Source of the DNA: an uncultured Marivita sp.
GTDB lineage: Bacteria; Pseudomonadota; Alphaproteobacteria; Rhodobacterales; Rhodobacteraceae
Length of the DNA stretch: 61,635 bases
Assembly: GCA_947503115.1 (NCBI GenBank)
Contig: CANNCS010000007.1
Span: 1 to 61,635, forward strand
Reading direction: 5' to 3'
Part shown: piece by piece, positions 1 to 8,966 of the stretch
Position numbering within the stretch: the stretch's first letter is position 1
How the letters are laid out: the number at the start of each line of letters is the position of its first letter
Program-made: the position numbers and the translations under genes
Notes under the pieces: generated by a model
The model's input: the letters and a program-made list of their open reading frames with translations, nothing else
The model's database searches: none
What the model was told of the DNA's origin: nothing

Positions 1-361
1 CTACCGGACGTCATCACGTCAATCGGAACCAGAGATTGGGCGAAAGTGGGTCAATGATCGCAGCCCTTGGTATAAGGCCCCCCTTTGCTGCCGAAGTGTC
101 ACAGCAGGCAGTCCCTGCCGGATGTCCTTGATGCTAACGCACCAACAGTTCGCGCGCGTTGACCTGCCGCAAAAACCGTTTGAGATCATTGAACTGTCCG
201 ACATCGCGCCGCAGACTGGCTCGTGAAAGACTGGCAGAACAACCGTCCATCACGCGCAATGCATACTGTTGAATACTGGTAAAATACTGAAATGTCTGGT
301 AATTTCCTTTACTTGGTTAAATCACGGGCCTAAGTCTTGGCGAAATCTGAAAGACCGACCT
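1..361. other. Leading segment with no recognised gene
   Basis: No gene could be recognised here. The minus strand carries a 38-codon open frame at 134-250 with a protein-like composition, but it has no clear ribosome binding site and no family I know. The stretch at 265-330 is more AT-rich than its surroundings and holds three TGGTAA/TGGTTAA-like half-sites (near 277, 297 and 314). It is probably the promoter region of the DUF3422 gene. Confidence 0.4.
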
Positions 362-1660
362 ATGGCACCTATAGAAGACCACCCGCTGCGCTATGCTCTG
401 TCGAATGAACTGCATGCGCGTCCGTTCCCTTCGCTCGAAGCGCCCTGTCGTGCGGTTTACCTCGCGCTGAAAAAACCGAAATCGGCGGCCGGACGGGATA
501 AGACCTTGGACCTTGATCACCTCAAGGCGCTTTTGGATCGTTACGGGACCACACATCCGCAACCTGGGGCCACGCACTTTTCCGGCCAGATCGGGCAGCA
601 CATGCTCAAGTGGGAACAGCACACCGAATTTGTGACCTACACCGTGTTCCTCAATGGGCTGACCGACCGGCCTTTCGATCCGTCGGATATGGACGTGTTC
701 CCTGACAATTGGCTGGCTTCGGCCCCCGGTGTGCGGATTACGTCGGCGCTGATCCGGGTTGAGGATCGCCCCGATGAAGAAAAGGTCTCGCAAAGTCTTT
801 CGGACTGGTTTGTGCCGGAAAGCCTTGCTGTGAGCCGCGTACTGGATGACGATGCGATTGTAGCGGGGGATTTCCGCATCGACCCAGCGGGGCACCTGCG
901 CTTTGGCTGTTTTGTGCGCAAGGGCATCGGCCGCCGCCGCGTTGGCCGGATTGTTCAGCGCCTGTGCGAGATTGAAACCTACAAAACAATGTCGATGCTG
1001 GGCTTCACCCGCGTGCGCGAAATGGGGCCGCGCATGGGGGAGATCGACAACGAGTTGAATCTCTTGATGGAGGCGATGACCCACGGTGACGGGCAAGAGG
1101 AAGACCGCCTGAAATCGCTGCTGGCGGTTTCGGCGGAATTGGAAAGCCTGTCGGCACAAACCTCATTCCGGTTCGGTGCGACCGGTGCTTACGAGGCGAT
1201 TGTCGAACAGCGCGTGTCGGTCTTGCGAGAAGAGCGGTTTCAGGGTCGCCAGACCTTTGCTGAATTTATGACCCGCCGATATGACCCAGCCATGCGGACG
1301 GTGAAATCTGCCGAAACCAGACTGTCGGCCATGGCCGCACGGGCGGTACGGGCGGGCGACCTGCTGCGCACTCGGGTCGAGGTGGCGCGGTCGGCGCAGA
1401 ACCAGCAGCTATTGGAAAGTATGAACCAGCGGGCGGATATGCAGCTAAGGTTGCAAAAGACGGTCGAAGGGTTGTCTGTGGTGGCGATCAGTTACTACGC
1501 CGTGTCGTTGGCGGGGTATCTGCTTTACCCAGTTGCAGAGATGTCGGGAATTTCGAAAGGGGCCGTGACGGCGGCGGCGACCATTCCGGTGGTATTGTTG
1601 GTCTGGTTGGCGATCCGCCGTATCCGCCGTGTGGTAGAGCAGGGCGGCCCTGATCTCTGA
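362..1660 (+). CDS. DUF3422 family membrane-anchored protein
   Basis: This 432-residue protein matches the DUF3422 family, whose function is not established. The N terminus (HPLRYALSNELHARPF) is the conserved family opening. The middle is soluble with charged, helix-rich stretches that may form a coiled coil. Two hydrophobic segments at about residues 367-389 and 398-420 close the protein, the second followed by a basic tail, so it probably sits in the inner membrane with a large cytoplasmic domain. An upstream in-frame ATG at 269 would add 31 residues that do not resemble the family, so the ATG at 362 is preferred. The gene stands alone, and its 3' end is followed at once by an 18-bp palindrome. 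Confidence 0.85.
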   Translation: MAPIEDHPLRYALSNELHARPFPSLEAPCRAVYLALKKPKSAAGRDKTLDLDHLKALLDRYGTTHPQPGATHFSGQIGQHMLKWEQHTEFVTYTVFLNGLTDRPFDPSDMDVFPDNWLASAPGVRITSALIRVEDRPDEEKVSQSLSDWFVPESLAVSRVLDDDAIVAGDFRIDPAGHLRFGCFVRKGIGRRRVGRIVQRLCEIETYKTMSMLGFTRVREMGPRMGEIDNELNLLMEAMTHGDGQEEDRLKSLLAVSAELESLSAQTSFRFGATGAYEAIVEQRVSVLREERFQGRQTFAEFMTRRYDPAMRTVKSAETRLSAMAARAVRAGDLLRTRVEVARSAQNQQLLESMNQRADMQLRLQKTVEGLSVVAISYYAVSLAGYLLYPVAEMSGISKGAVTAAATIPVVLLVWLAIRRIRRVVEQGGPDL

Positions 1661-1661
1661 A

Positions 1662-1679
1662 TTTTACCAATTGGTAAAA
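1662..1679. promoter_or_regulatory. Perfect 18-bp palindrome, operator-like
   Basis: TTTTACCAATTGGTAAAA lies two bases after the DUF3422 stop. It has no loop, so it is more like a dimeric protein binding site or a weak bidirectional terminator than a standard hairpin. The core ACCAATTGGT resembles GntR-type sites in general terms. Half-sites of the same kind (TGGTAAAA) occur upstream of the gene near 278. Confidence 0.4.
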
Positions 1680-1689
1680 ATCGTATGCG

Positions 1690-1710
1690 CGTTTCCGTCG
1701 ACGGGAAAGG
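1690..1710. terminator. Imperfect hairpin between convergent genes
   Basis: CGTTTCC-GTCGAC-GGGAAAGG forms an imperfect stem between the convergent DUF3422 and ppx genes. There is no long T-run, so termination is uncertain. A very similar element occurs at 31813-31832, also just after a stop codon. Confidence 0.35.
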
Positions 1711-1730
1711 CGGGAGCGTCTTCGCGTCCG

Positions 1731-3278
1731 CTAGCGCTTTACCACCACTTCGGTTTCCGCCCGCAAGGAGGCAGCCAGCGACAGGAACCGCGCCTCGGCA
1801 ACTTCGCCGTATAGCGACACGGATTCCGGTGTCAGCTTGAGGCGCAGCAGTTTCTTACGTGGCCGCCATTCAAGCGCCGTACCGTCAGCGCTGGCATCTG
1901 ACATCCAGAGCATTGACCCAAACCGCAGTGCCTTGCCCAGTACCTCGGCCTCAAGCGTCGCCTTTTCTGACAACAAGCCTTCAAGTTCCTCGAACCGAGT
2001 GCCTTCGCGTTTGTTTTTGTACCGGTGTAAAAGTGCCAGACCGAGGAACACGCGTTCCGAGTGCTTGAGCCCGCCAAGGTTGGCGCGGGTGGCGTTGTCG
2101 AAACAGGTCTCGGCGCGGTAATCGGGATGCGCACGCCAGCTCACGTCATGCAACAGGCAGGCCGCCTTGATCAGCCGCATCCGCGCCGCGTCGGCATTTG
2201 AAAACAGCGGCGTTACAAAGCGGAACAGCTTTTTGCCGAACCCCGGAAGACGCGCATCTTTGGCCTCGGCAAATCGGCAGGCTTCGATCAGTGGATCGCG
2301 ATCGCGCAATTCCTGCGGCATCTGTTCGTAAAGGAGACCTTCGCGAATGCCATAGCTTGAGATTGCGATGTCCTTGGGTTTGAACGTCTGCACCAACCGT
2401 TTGAGCACATCGACCGCATAGGGCACCAATTCCATCCGCGCATTGGATATGCCGCAGGCCTGCCGCAGTTCTTCAATGTCGCTAGACTTGATGAACTTCA
2501 CGGTCTGGCTCACCGATTTCTTGTCCATCCGGTATTCGTGAAGCACATGCAGAGGGTAGCCGCGTCGATACATGTCGATCCGGGCAATGGCGCGCCACGA
2601 ACCGCCGACAAGGAACAGGCGGTCACGTTGTGGCCCCATGTGATCGGCGAGTTTGGCCATCGCCGCCTTGATATGCTCGTCCCGGCCTTTCTGACCGCCT
2701 TTGAGATCGCGCAGCTTGAGAGGGCCGAGGTTGGAACTGATGCGGCGCCCGACAAGACCATCGGAAATCTCGGCCAGCTCCATCGACGATCCGCCGATAT
2801 CGCAGACAAGCCCATAGCTGCCGGGCCAACCCAGCAGCACACCCTGTGCCGACAGCCGCGCCTCTTCTTCGCCGCCAATCACCCAGATCCGCAGCCCGGT
2901 TTCGCGCAGCACATCATTGCGAAAATCAGGGCCATCCTCGGCCTCGCGGACAGCGGCTGTGGCCACCACGGTTAGAGGTGGCAGGTTCATCCCGTCGGCC
3001 AGCGCCTGGAACCGTTTCAGGGCTTGTAGTGCCCGTGCGCGGCCTTCGGGATTTAGGCGTCCGGTATCGGACATTCCTGCACCAAGGGCGCACATGAGTT
3101 TCTCGTTGTAGAAATACGCAGGTGATCGCGCCGCACCGTCGAATACGACAAGTCTGACAGAGTTCGAGCCGATATCGACAACACCCACGCGACTTAGCGC
3201 GCGGGCCTTGGGGTCGTTGAACAGGGGGCGGCCGAACAGGCCTATTGGATCGTGTTCGGCGTCGCTGGTTCCGTCCAT
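1731..3278 (-). CDS. ppx: Exopolyphosphatase, Ppx/GppA family
   Basis: The protein (515 aa) hydrolyses terminal phosphates from polyphosphate or, as GppA, from pppGpp. Both ASKHA phosphate loops are visible: VVDIGSNSVRL at residues 33-43 and CDIGGSSMEL further on, followed by the C-terminal HD-like helical region containing LLHDVSW. Length is typical of the longer alphaproteobacterial Ppx. About 30 residues precede the first motif, so the true start could be slightly downstream. ppk lies in the same orientation about 0.9 kb upstream, separated by a pseudogene on the other strand, so synthesis and breakdown of polyphosphate are encoded in one neighbourhood. Ppx and GppA cannot be told apart from sequence alone. 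Confidence 0.92.
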   Translation of the reverse strand: MDGTSDAEHDPIGLFGRPLFNDPKARALSRVGVVDIGSNSVRLVVFDGAARSPAYFYNEKLMCALGAGMSDTGRLNPEGRARALQALKRFQALADGMNLPPLTVVATAAVREAEDGPDFRNDVLRETGLRIWVIGGEEEARLSAQGVLLGWPGSYGLVCDIGGSSMELAEISDGLVGRRISSNLGPLKLRDLKGGQKGRDEHIKAAMAKLADHMGPQRDRLFLVGGSWRAIARIDMYRRGYPLHVLHEYRMDKKSVSQTVKFIKSSDIEELRQACGISNARMELVPYAVDVLKRLVQTFKPKDIAISSYGIREGLLYEQMPQELRDRDPLIEACRFAEAKDARLPGFGKKLFRFVTPLFSNADAARMRLIKAACLLHDVSWRAHPDYRAETCFDNATRANLGGLKHSERVFLGLALLHRYKNKREGTRFEELEGLLSEKATLEAEVLGKALRFGSMLWMSDASADGTALEWRPRKKLLRLKLTPESVSLYGEVAEARFLSLAASLRAETEVVVKR

Positions 3279-3443
3279 GTGGCCTCCCGGTCAGATCTCG
3301 GGCACCGTGTCAAAGGGTGGCCCGAAGGTCAAGAAACCATGGTTGGAATCGTGCGTGACGTATGGTCCGGTATCGGCCTTTTCGATGGGTGTGTAATCGG
3401 TCACTCTGACCCGTATCACAGGCAGCACATAGGAGCGGCTATC

Positions 3444-4159
3444 ATGCGGATTGCAACCATGGCCACAGGCGGAATCGGTGGATTTCTGGCGGTCAAATTG
3501 GCCAATTCCGGGCACAGCGTTGCGTCCATTGCCCGAGGGTCGCACCTGGACGCGATCCGGGCCAACGGTTTGCGATTGGACAGTGCATAGGGGAGCGAGA
3601 TTCCTCGTCCCGAGATCGCGACTGATCGACCAGACGAGGTGGGCGTTGTTGACGCCATCATCTTGGGCGTGAAGGGCCACGCGCTTGACGACGCGACAGT
3701 CGCCCGTCCGCCCGCATCGACGCCCTACGTGCGGCGATCAACGCAGCCGGATCCGCTGCGCCCGAGACCGACGACATTGACAAGGAGCTTTGGTCCAAGT
3801 TTGTCCTGTTCTCAGCGCTGTCCGGGGTCACGGCGGCGGGGCGGTGTACCATTGGTGATGTGCGCACCACTCCGGAGCTTGAAGCCTTGTTTAAACGGGC
3901 CATGTCGGAAACCGCGCAGGTCGGTCGTGCGTTGGATGTTGCACTGGATATCGATCTGGAAGCGCAGATCTGGGAGGCCTTAATGGCGTTTCCAGCGCAG
4001 GGGCGGGCGTCGACAGCCATAGACCTTCAACATGGTCGACCGCTTGAAATCGAGTGGGTGTCAGGGGCCGCCACGCGCCTAGCGGCGAAAGCTGGGTTCG
4101 ACGCATCTGTCAACGCCGCGCTTTATGCGATCCTCTTGCAGCATAAACATGGGCGCTGA
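3444..4159 (+). pseudogene. Degenerate 2-dehydropantoate 2-reductase (ApbA/PanE family)
   Basis: This is a broken ketopantoate reductase-like gene. An AGGAG site at 3431 precedes ATG 3444, and the first frame encodes a Rossmann start (MRIATMATGGIGGFLAVKLA). The frame meets TAG at 3588-3590, yet the same frame resumes after it with the family motif VVDAIILGVKGHALDDA (about 3642-3692). The reading then shifts to another frame, where the C-terminal domain continues (DIDKELWSKFVLFSALSG from about 3773) to the stop at 4159. About 100 residues normally found between these parts are missing, so there is both a nonsense codon and an internal deletion or frameshift. It sits between ppx and ppk on the opposite strand. 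Confidence 0.85.
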
Positions 4160-4181
4160 TTCCGCTTTTCAAAAAGTGGGT

Positions 4182-4201
4182 AAGACCTTTCGAAAGGTCT
4201 T
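4182..4201 (-). terminator. 20-bp perfect palindrome, probable ppk terminator
   Basis: AAGACCTTTCGAAAGGTCTT lies between the pseudogene end and the ppk stop. Read on the minus strand it is followed a few bases later by a run of five T, which suits a terminator for ppk. It could also stop read-through from the plus strand. Confidence 0.5.
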
Positions 4202-4209
4202 CCTGCGCT

Positions 4210-6384
4210 CTATTCCTCGGTATGGGTCAGTTTGGGTACGTCGGACGCACCTGCCGATCCACGGCCCGACAGGGACGGGTTCTCCATGAAGAAACGGTGG
4301 CAATTGAACGCAAACGCGCCTTCGTCCCATGTTGTGCGTACAAACGCGCCGTCCGGCTGCATGATCCAACTTTGCGCCACATCGGCAAGGTTCGCCGCCA
4401 TGATCTGGCTGACGATCTGCGCTTTGACGGTGGCGTTTTCGATCTCGACCAGGGTTTCCACACGGCGTGTCAGGTTACGGCCCATCCAGTCGGCGGAAGA
4501 CATAAACACGCGGGATTTCTTGTGTGGCAGACCATAGCCATTGCCAAAGCAGATGATCCGCGAATGTTCGAGGAAACGCCCGACGATGGATTTGACACGG
4601 ATGTTCTCGCTGAGCCCTTTGACACCGGGACGCAAGCCGCAGATGCCGCGGATCACGCAGTCGATCTTCACCCCGGCTTGACTGGCGGCATACAGCGCGT
4701 CGATCATATCGGGTTCGATCAGCGAATTCATCTTGAGCCAGATTTGCGCTGGTTTGCCGGCACGGGCATGGTCTGCTTCAGCGGCGATCATCTCTAGCAT
4801 CTTGGGCTTGAGCGAATGCGGCGAGATGCTCAGGTTTTCCAGCCCGTCGGGCAGAGCATAGCCTGACAGGTAGTTGAACACCTTGGTGGCATCGCGCCCA
4901 AGAGAGGCGTCGCAGGTGAAAAAGCTCAGATCGGTGTAGATCGTTGCGGTGATCGGGTGATAATTGCCGGTGCCGTAGTGCGTATAGGTGACAAGTTTGT
5001 CGCCTTCGCGGCGCACCACAATCGAGATCTTGGCGTGTGTTTTCCAGTCAAGGAAACCGTAAACCACATGTGCCCCCGACCGCTCCAGTCGGCGGGATTG
5101 GCGGATATTGGCAGCTTCATCAAAGCGGGCCTTTAGTTCCACAAGGGCGGTGACGGATTTGCCGTCTTCCGCCGCTTCGCAAAGGGCTGCGACGATGGGG
5201 GATTGGCGCGAGGTGCGGTACAGCGTCTGCTTGATCGCGACCACGTCCGGGTCACGCGCAGCTTGGGCAAGAAAGCGCACCACCATATCGAAGGTCTCGT
5301 AGGGGTGATGCAGCAGCATGTCCTTTTGCTTGATCGCGGCGAACATGTCGCCGTCAAAATCCTGCACGCGTTCCGGCACGCGCGGGGTGAAGCTGGGCCA
5401 AAGCAGATCGGGGCGGCTGTCCAGCACCAGTTCTTTCAGGTCTGCAGCGCCGATCATGCCGGTCAATTCGATCACATCGTCTTCGCGGACCCGCAATTCG
5501 CGCATTACCGTGTCGCGCAGGGTTTTTGGGGCCCCGGTGGTGACCGTCAGACGCACCACTTCGCCGCGCCGACGCCGTTTTAGGGCGACCTCGAATTCGC
5601 GCACTAGGTCTTCGGCCTCGTCCTCGACCTCGATATCGCTGTCGCGCAGAACCCGGAACCCGAAATGGTCGCGTAGCTTGTAGCCTGGGAAAAGACGGTC
5701 GAAATGCAGCAGTAACAAATCTTCTAGGAACAGGAACCTGTCGGCCCCGTCATGTGGGGGCAGCGCTACAAAGCGTGCAACCTGTGCCGGGATCGGCAAG
5801 AGCGCCTGCAACCCGGTCTTGTCTTTGCGCCGTTCGAGTTGGAGGGCGAGGCAATAACCGTTGTTGGCGATGAATGGGAATGGGTGGGCAGGGTCAATGG
5901 CCAGAGGTGACAGAACCGGGAAGACCTGGTTCAGGAACACGTCTTCCAGATGGGTCAGGTCGGCATCGTCCAGTTCGTCGCGCGACAGGATCGAGATGCC
6001 TTCAGCCTCCATCTGTTGACGCAGATCGGCAAGCACGCGCTGCTGCGATGCCATCAGTCTGCGGGCGTCTTCGTTGATCAGGACCAATTGTTCCGCCGGG
6101 GTCAGCCCATCGGCGGCCGGGGTCACATTACCCGCCTGTGCAAGTTCGCGCAGACCGGCCACACGAACGGTGTAGAACTCATCAAGGTTGGTTGCCGATA
6201 TTGACAGGAACCGCAGCCGCTCCAGCAACGGCACTCGGGCGTTTTCAGCTTCTTCCAGTACACGCCAGTTAAATCCCAGCCACGACATCTCGCGGTTGAA
6301 AAACCGACCTGGGCCGGTCAGATCGATCTCCGGTAATTCGGCGGGGTCGGGAGCGGGGGCATTCAGGAAGTCTGCGCTGTTCAT
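4210..6384 (-). CDS. ppk: Polyphosphate kinase 1
   Basis: This enzyme reversibly transfers the gamma phosphate of ATP to a growing polyphosphate chain. The 724-residue length is normal for PPK1. The N-terminal domain begins with FFNREMSWLGFNWRVLEEA and the conserved LSISATNLDEF. The middle has DMLLHHPYETFD. The catalytic region contains THYGTGNYHPITATIYTD and IVGRFLEHSRIICFGNG, the PLD-like histidine regions of the family. The gene runs toward ppx on the same strand but the two are separated by an antisense pseudogene. The start is at ATG 6384, about 67 bases downstream of the hdaA stop at 6452. Confidence 0.97.
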   Translation of the reverse strand: MNSADFLNAPAPDPAELPEIDLTGPGRFFNREMSWLGFNWRVLEEAENARVPLLERLRFLSISATNLDEFYTVRVAGLRELAQAGNVTPAADGLTPAEQLVLINEDARRLMASQQRVLADLRQQMEAEGISILSRDELDDADLTHLEDVFLNQVFPVLSPLAIDPAHPFPFIANNGYCLALQLERRKDKTGLQALLPIPAQVARFVALPPHDGADRFLFLEDLLLLHFDRLFPGYKLRDHFGFRVLRDSDIEVEDEAEDLVREFEVALKRRRRGEVVRLTVTTGAPKTLRDTVMRELRVREDDVIELTGMIGAADLKELVLDSRPDLLWPSFTPRVPERVQDFDGDMFAAIKQKDMLLHHPYETFDMVVRFLAQAARDPDVVAIKQTLYRTSRQSPIVAALCEAAEDGKSVTALVELKARFDEAANIRQSRRLERSGAHVVYGFLDWKTHAKISIVVRREGDKLVTYTHYGTGNYHPITATIYTDLSFFTCDASLGRDATKVFNYLSGYALPDGLENLSISPHSLKPKMLEMIAAEADHARAGKPAQIWLKMNSLIEPDMIDALYAASQAGVKIDCVIRGICGLRPGVKGLSENIRVKSIVGRFLEHSRIICFGNGYGLPHKKSRVFMSSADWMGRNLTRRVETLVEIENATVKAQIVSQIMAANLADVAQSWIMQPDGAFVRTTWDEGAFAFNCHRFFMENPSLSGRGSAGASDVPKLTHTEE

Positions 6385-6451
6385 GACGGTCCTTTAGCGA
6401 TGGCGCGTGACAATTCGGTGACGCCTTGCCTGAGGACATCACTTTAAACCA

Positions 6452-7147
6452 CTAGTCTGACGCTGTTTCTTCGCGGAATTCAAGCGCGGCCAATGTGGCA
6501 CGGGCCAGGCTGCGCGTCACACCCTTGGGCGTGCCCAAAGCTTCGGTGTCCAAATGTGCCACAACTTGCCCTGCGGCTTCAAACGACCGTGGCATCCATC
6601 GCACCAGATAGGGGATCACATCTGCCATCGGCACAATCTGACGGTCGGCAAAAAGCTTGGCCAGAACGGCAGAGAGCAGAATGTCATCGGGAGTGGCCAG
6701 CTTGGCTACAGTTGTGCCAGACATGCGGCTGGCCAGATCGGGCAGCTGAACGTCCCATGATGATGGCGCGCGCGTCGCGGTCAGCAGAATGGAGTGACCG
6801 TTGGCCAGCACGAGGTTGTGCAAGTGAAACAGCGCCTCTTCGGCGTCAGAATGTCCGGCGACGTCCTCGACATCCTCGACACAGATCGGATTGTCGGCAA
6901 GGCTCGGGACGTCCTCAGTTCGGATGTCACGCGCCGCAATCATTCGCCCGCCGCTTTCGGCGCACCAGACATGCGCCAAATGAGTCTTACCCGATCCGGA
7001 CGGACCGACCAGAACAAGCTTGCCGTTCGGCCAGTTGGGCCATGTGTCCACCAAACCCAAAGCCACCGCGTTGCTGTGGGTGACGTAAAAGTCGCCGCGC
7101 CCCAGCGCAGGGCGCGCTGGAATGTCAAATTTCATCTGAAGGGCCAT
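6452..7147 (-). CDS. hdaA: DnaA-related regulatory inactivator HdaA
   Basis: HdaA promotes hydrolysis of DnaA-bound ATP together with the DNA polymerase sliding clamp, limiting replication initiation. The protein (231 aa) is a single DnaA-type AAA+ domain lacking the DNA-binding domain IV. The N terminus has a clamp-binding-like segment (QMKFDIPARPA, residues 4-14). The Walker A motif GPSGSGKTH is at 48-56, and a Walker B-like ICVEDVEDV follows near residue 90. Its ATG directly abuts the TAA of the upstream AI-2E permease gene, so the two are probably co-transcribed and translationally coupled. This pairing is common in Rhodobacterales. Confidence 0.93.
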   Translation of the reverse strand: MALQMKFDIPARPALGRGDFYVTHSNAVALGLVDTWPNWPNGKLVLVGPSGSGKTHLAHVWCAESGGRMIAARDIRTEDVPSLADNPICVEDVEDVAGHSDAEEALFHLHNLVLANGHSILLTATRAPSSWDVQLPDLASRMSGTTVAKLATPDDILLSAVLAKLFADRQIVPMADVIPYLVRWMPRSFEAAGQVVAHLDTEALGTPKGVTRSLARATLAALEFREETASD

Positions 7148-8215
7148 TTATTCCGGGTCCTGATCACTCAACCCGCGATACAGCCGGCTATGAAGGTATT
7201 GGTTTGCGGCAAAGCGCGTGACGACGCCGATAGAGGCAGCAACCGGAACTGCGACCAGCATGCCGACAAAACCGAACAGCGTTCCAAAGATCGACAGCGC
7301 CAAGATTAGCCACACGGGGTGTAGACCGACGGACGAGCCGACCAGCTTGGGCGTCAGCACGTTGCCTTCGATCACCTGCCCGAGCATGAACACACCCGCG
7401 ACAAGGCCGATGGACAGCCAGTCACCCCAGAATTGGAACAAGGCAAGGCCGATTGCCAGCGCCCCGCCGATCAGGGCTCCAAGATAGGGAATAAAGGTCA
7501 CAAGCCCCGCGATGAACCCGACAACCAGCCCGAATTGCAGCCCGATCACCATCAACGCCACTGCGTAGTAGGTGCCGAGGATGATACAGACTGTGCCCAT
7601 GCCGCGGATAAAGCTGGCCAAAGTGCCGTCGATATCCTTTGCCAGCTTGCGGATGGTCGGCGCGTGATCGCGCGGCAGCAATTCGTCGATGCGCGCGACC
7701 ATGTTGTCCCAGTCGAGCAACAGGTAGACCGCAACCACCGGCACGATCACAAACAGCATCACGATATTGATGATACCTGCCGCCGAGCTGAGCACGGTGT
7801 TGAGCAACTCGCCGCCCCGCGCCTTGATGGTCTCGCCGATGGAAACAAGCGATTGCCGCAGCGGGCTTTCGGTGTCCATGATGTCAGGGAAGCGTTCGAT
7901 CAGGAAATCACGCAGATTGGCAAAGAGGGTCGGGGCCACGTCAAAAAGGTCCAGCGCCTGATTGACAAGCGACGGGATCACCCAGAGCAGAAGAAGGACG
8001 AAAGCGAGAAGCCCGACCACAGTGATAATGGCGGTGGCCATGACCCGGCTGCAGCCCATCCGTTCCAAACGGTCGGCTACCGGATCAAGGAAGTAGGCTA
8101 TCGCGCCTCCGAGCACGAAGGGCAGCAGAACGTCGCCCAAGAACCAAAGCACCACCGAAAAAACGATGGCGGCCATGCTCCAATATTTAAGCTGGTCCCG
8201 CGCGGGAAGTGCCAT
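7148..8215 (-). CDS. AI-2E family (PerM-like) transporter
   Basis: A 355-residue polytopic inner-membrane protein of the AI-2E transporter/PerM family. About eight hydrophobic segments are visible, beginning at residues 12-45. The C-terminal half has the family signature region around FIPYLGALIGGALAIGLAL and the hydrophobic stretch after LVGSSVGLHPVWLILALS. Family members export small molecules or act as Na+/H+ antiporters; the substrate here is unknown. It is the first gene of a likely two-gene unit with hdaA. ATG 8215 gives the normal N terminus. Confidence 0.9.
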   Translation of the reverse strand: MALPARDQLKYWSMAAIVFSVVLWFLGDVLLPFVLGGAIAYFLDPVADRLERMGCSRVMATAIITVVGLLAFVLLLLWVIPSLVNQALDLFDVAPTLFANLRDFLIERFPDIMDTESPLRQSLVSIGETIKARGGELLNTVLSSAAGIINIVMLFVIVPVVAVYLLLDWDNMVARIDELLPRDHAPTIRKLAKDIDGTLASFIRGMGTVCIILGTYYAVALMVIGLQFGLVVGFIAGLVTFIPYLGALIGGALAIGLALFQFWGDWLSIGLVAGVFMLGQVIEGNVLTPKLVGSSVGLHPVWLILALSIFGTLFGFVGMLVAVPVAASIGVVTRFAANQYLHSRLYRGLSDQDPE

Positions 8216-8369
8216 GCGATCTGCCCCTGTGATCCTGCCCCTACATCGCCTGTCCGGGGACGGGTTTCAAGAGGCTGGCGCCATCTACCCATGTCCCTTG
8301 ACTAGTCGGAATGAACGCAGCACCGTTGCACCCATTAAATAAAGTTTTTTCGAATATAGGTTTTGCTTC

Positions 8370-8885
8370 ATGCCTCAAACAGCGCTTTTGACCCCTGTGT
8401 GCAACACGTCCTATGGTGACGGCCCCGGACATTCGGCCCTTGTGATTGGAACCAAGGTGTATTCCTTCGGCGACAATGGCGGTTGGTACGTCGTCGCGGC
8501 CAAGACATACATGGCGGATAACAGCTTTCGACCAGTTCTGGTCCAGCACCTGAACGGCGCCAAAGTGGATGGCGCCGCAATGCTGAAATATGCCAAAGGG
8601 TCCCGCGATGCGGGCGAATGGTACATTTTTTCGGGATTGTGCAATCATCAGGCGGCGTACGCCATCGACGCTGCAACAAACGAAACATTCGAACCCAGTG
8701 GCTTTGATACGCCTTATGCCGTCGCCGTTGAGGTGTCGCAGAAAAAATACGAAACGGACCGCTACGTCGTTCTGTCCTCCGAAAAGAAAAGCGATGCGGT
8801 GGCCTTTAAGGAACTCAGCCGACTGATCCGGGACTTCCCCAATTGCCCGGTTGGCCAGCCGAAGTTCTACGAATGGACGGATTGA
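8370..8885 (+). CDS. Uncharacterised protein with GHSAL...C-x-H pattern
   Basis: I do not recognise this 171-residue protein. It has no signal peptide or membrane segment. The N-terminal third contains GDGPGHSALVIGTKVYSFGD, and later there is FSGLCNHQAAYAID. A GHxAL start followed by a Cys near the middle is reminiscent of permuted papain-like (NlpC/P60-type) folds, but this is only a pattern resemblance. Many aromatic residues and no low-complexity sequence argue for a real folded protein. An AT-rich region (8330-8365) lies in front of ATG 8370 and suggests its own promoter. The gene is divergent from the AI-2E gene. Confidence 0.7.
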   Translation: MPQTALLTPVCNTSYGDGPGHSALVIGTKVYSFGDNGGWYVVAAKTYMADNSFRPVLVQHLNGAKVDGAAMLKYAKGSRDAGEWYIFSGLCNHQAAYAIDAATNETFEPSGFDTPYAVAVEVSQKKYETDRYVVLSSEKKSDAVAFKELSRLIRDFPNCPVGQPKFYEWTD

Positions 8886-8966
8886 AATACCGGTAGTGTA
8901 GGACATAGCCGACTGCGTGCTGTTTGAATCGGGGCGCTAAACGCGCGCGGACCGTTGAGATGGGTG

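Noticed and set aside
134-250. 38-codon minus-strand frame near the window start
   Set aside because: Protein-like composition, but no ribosome site and no known family; not enough to call a gene.
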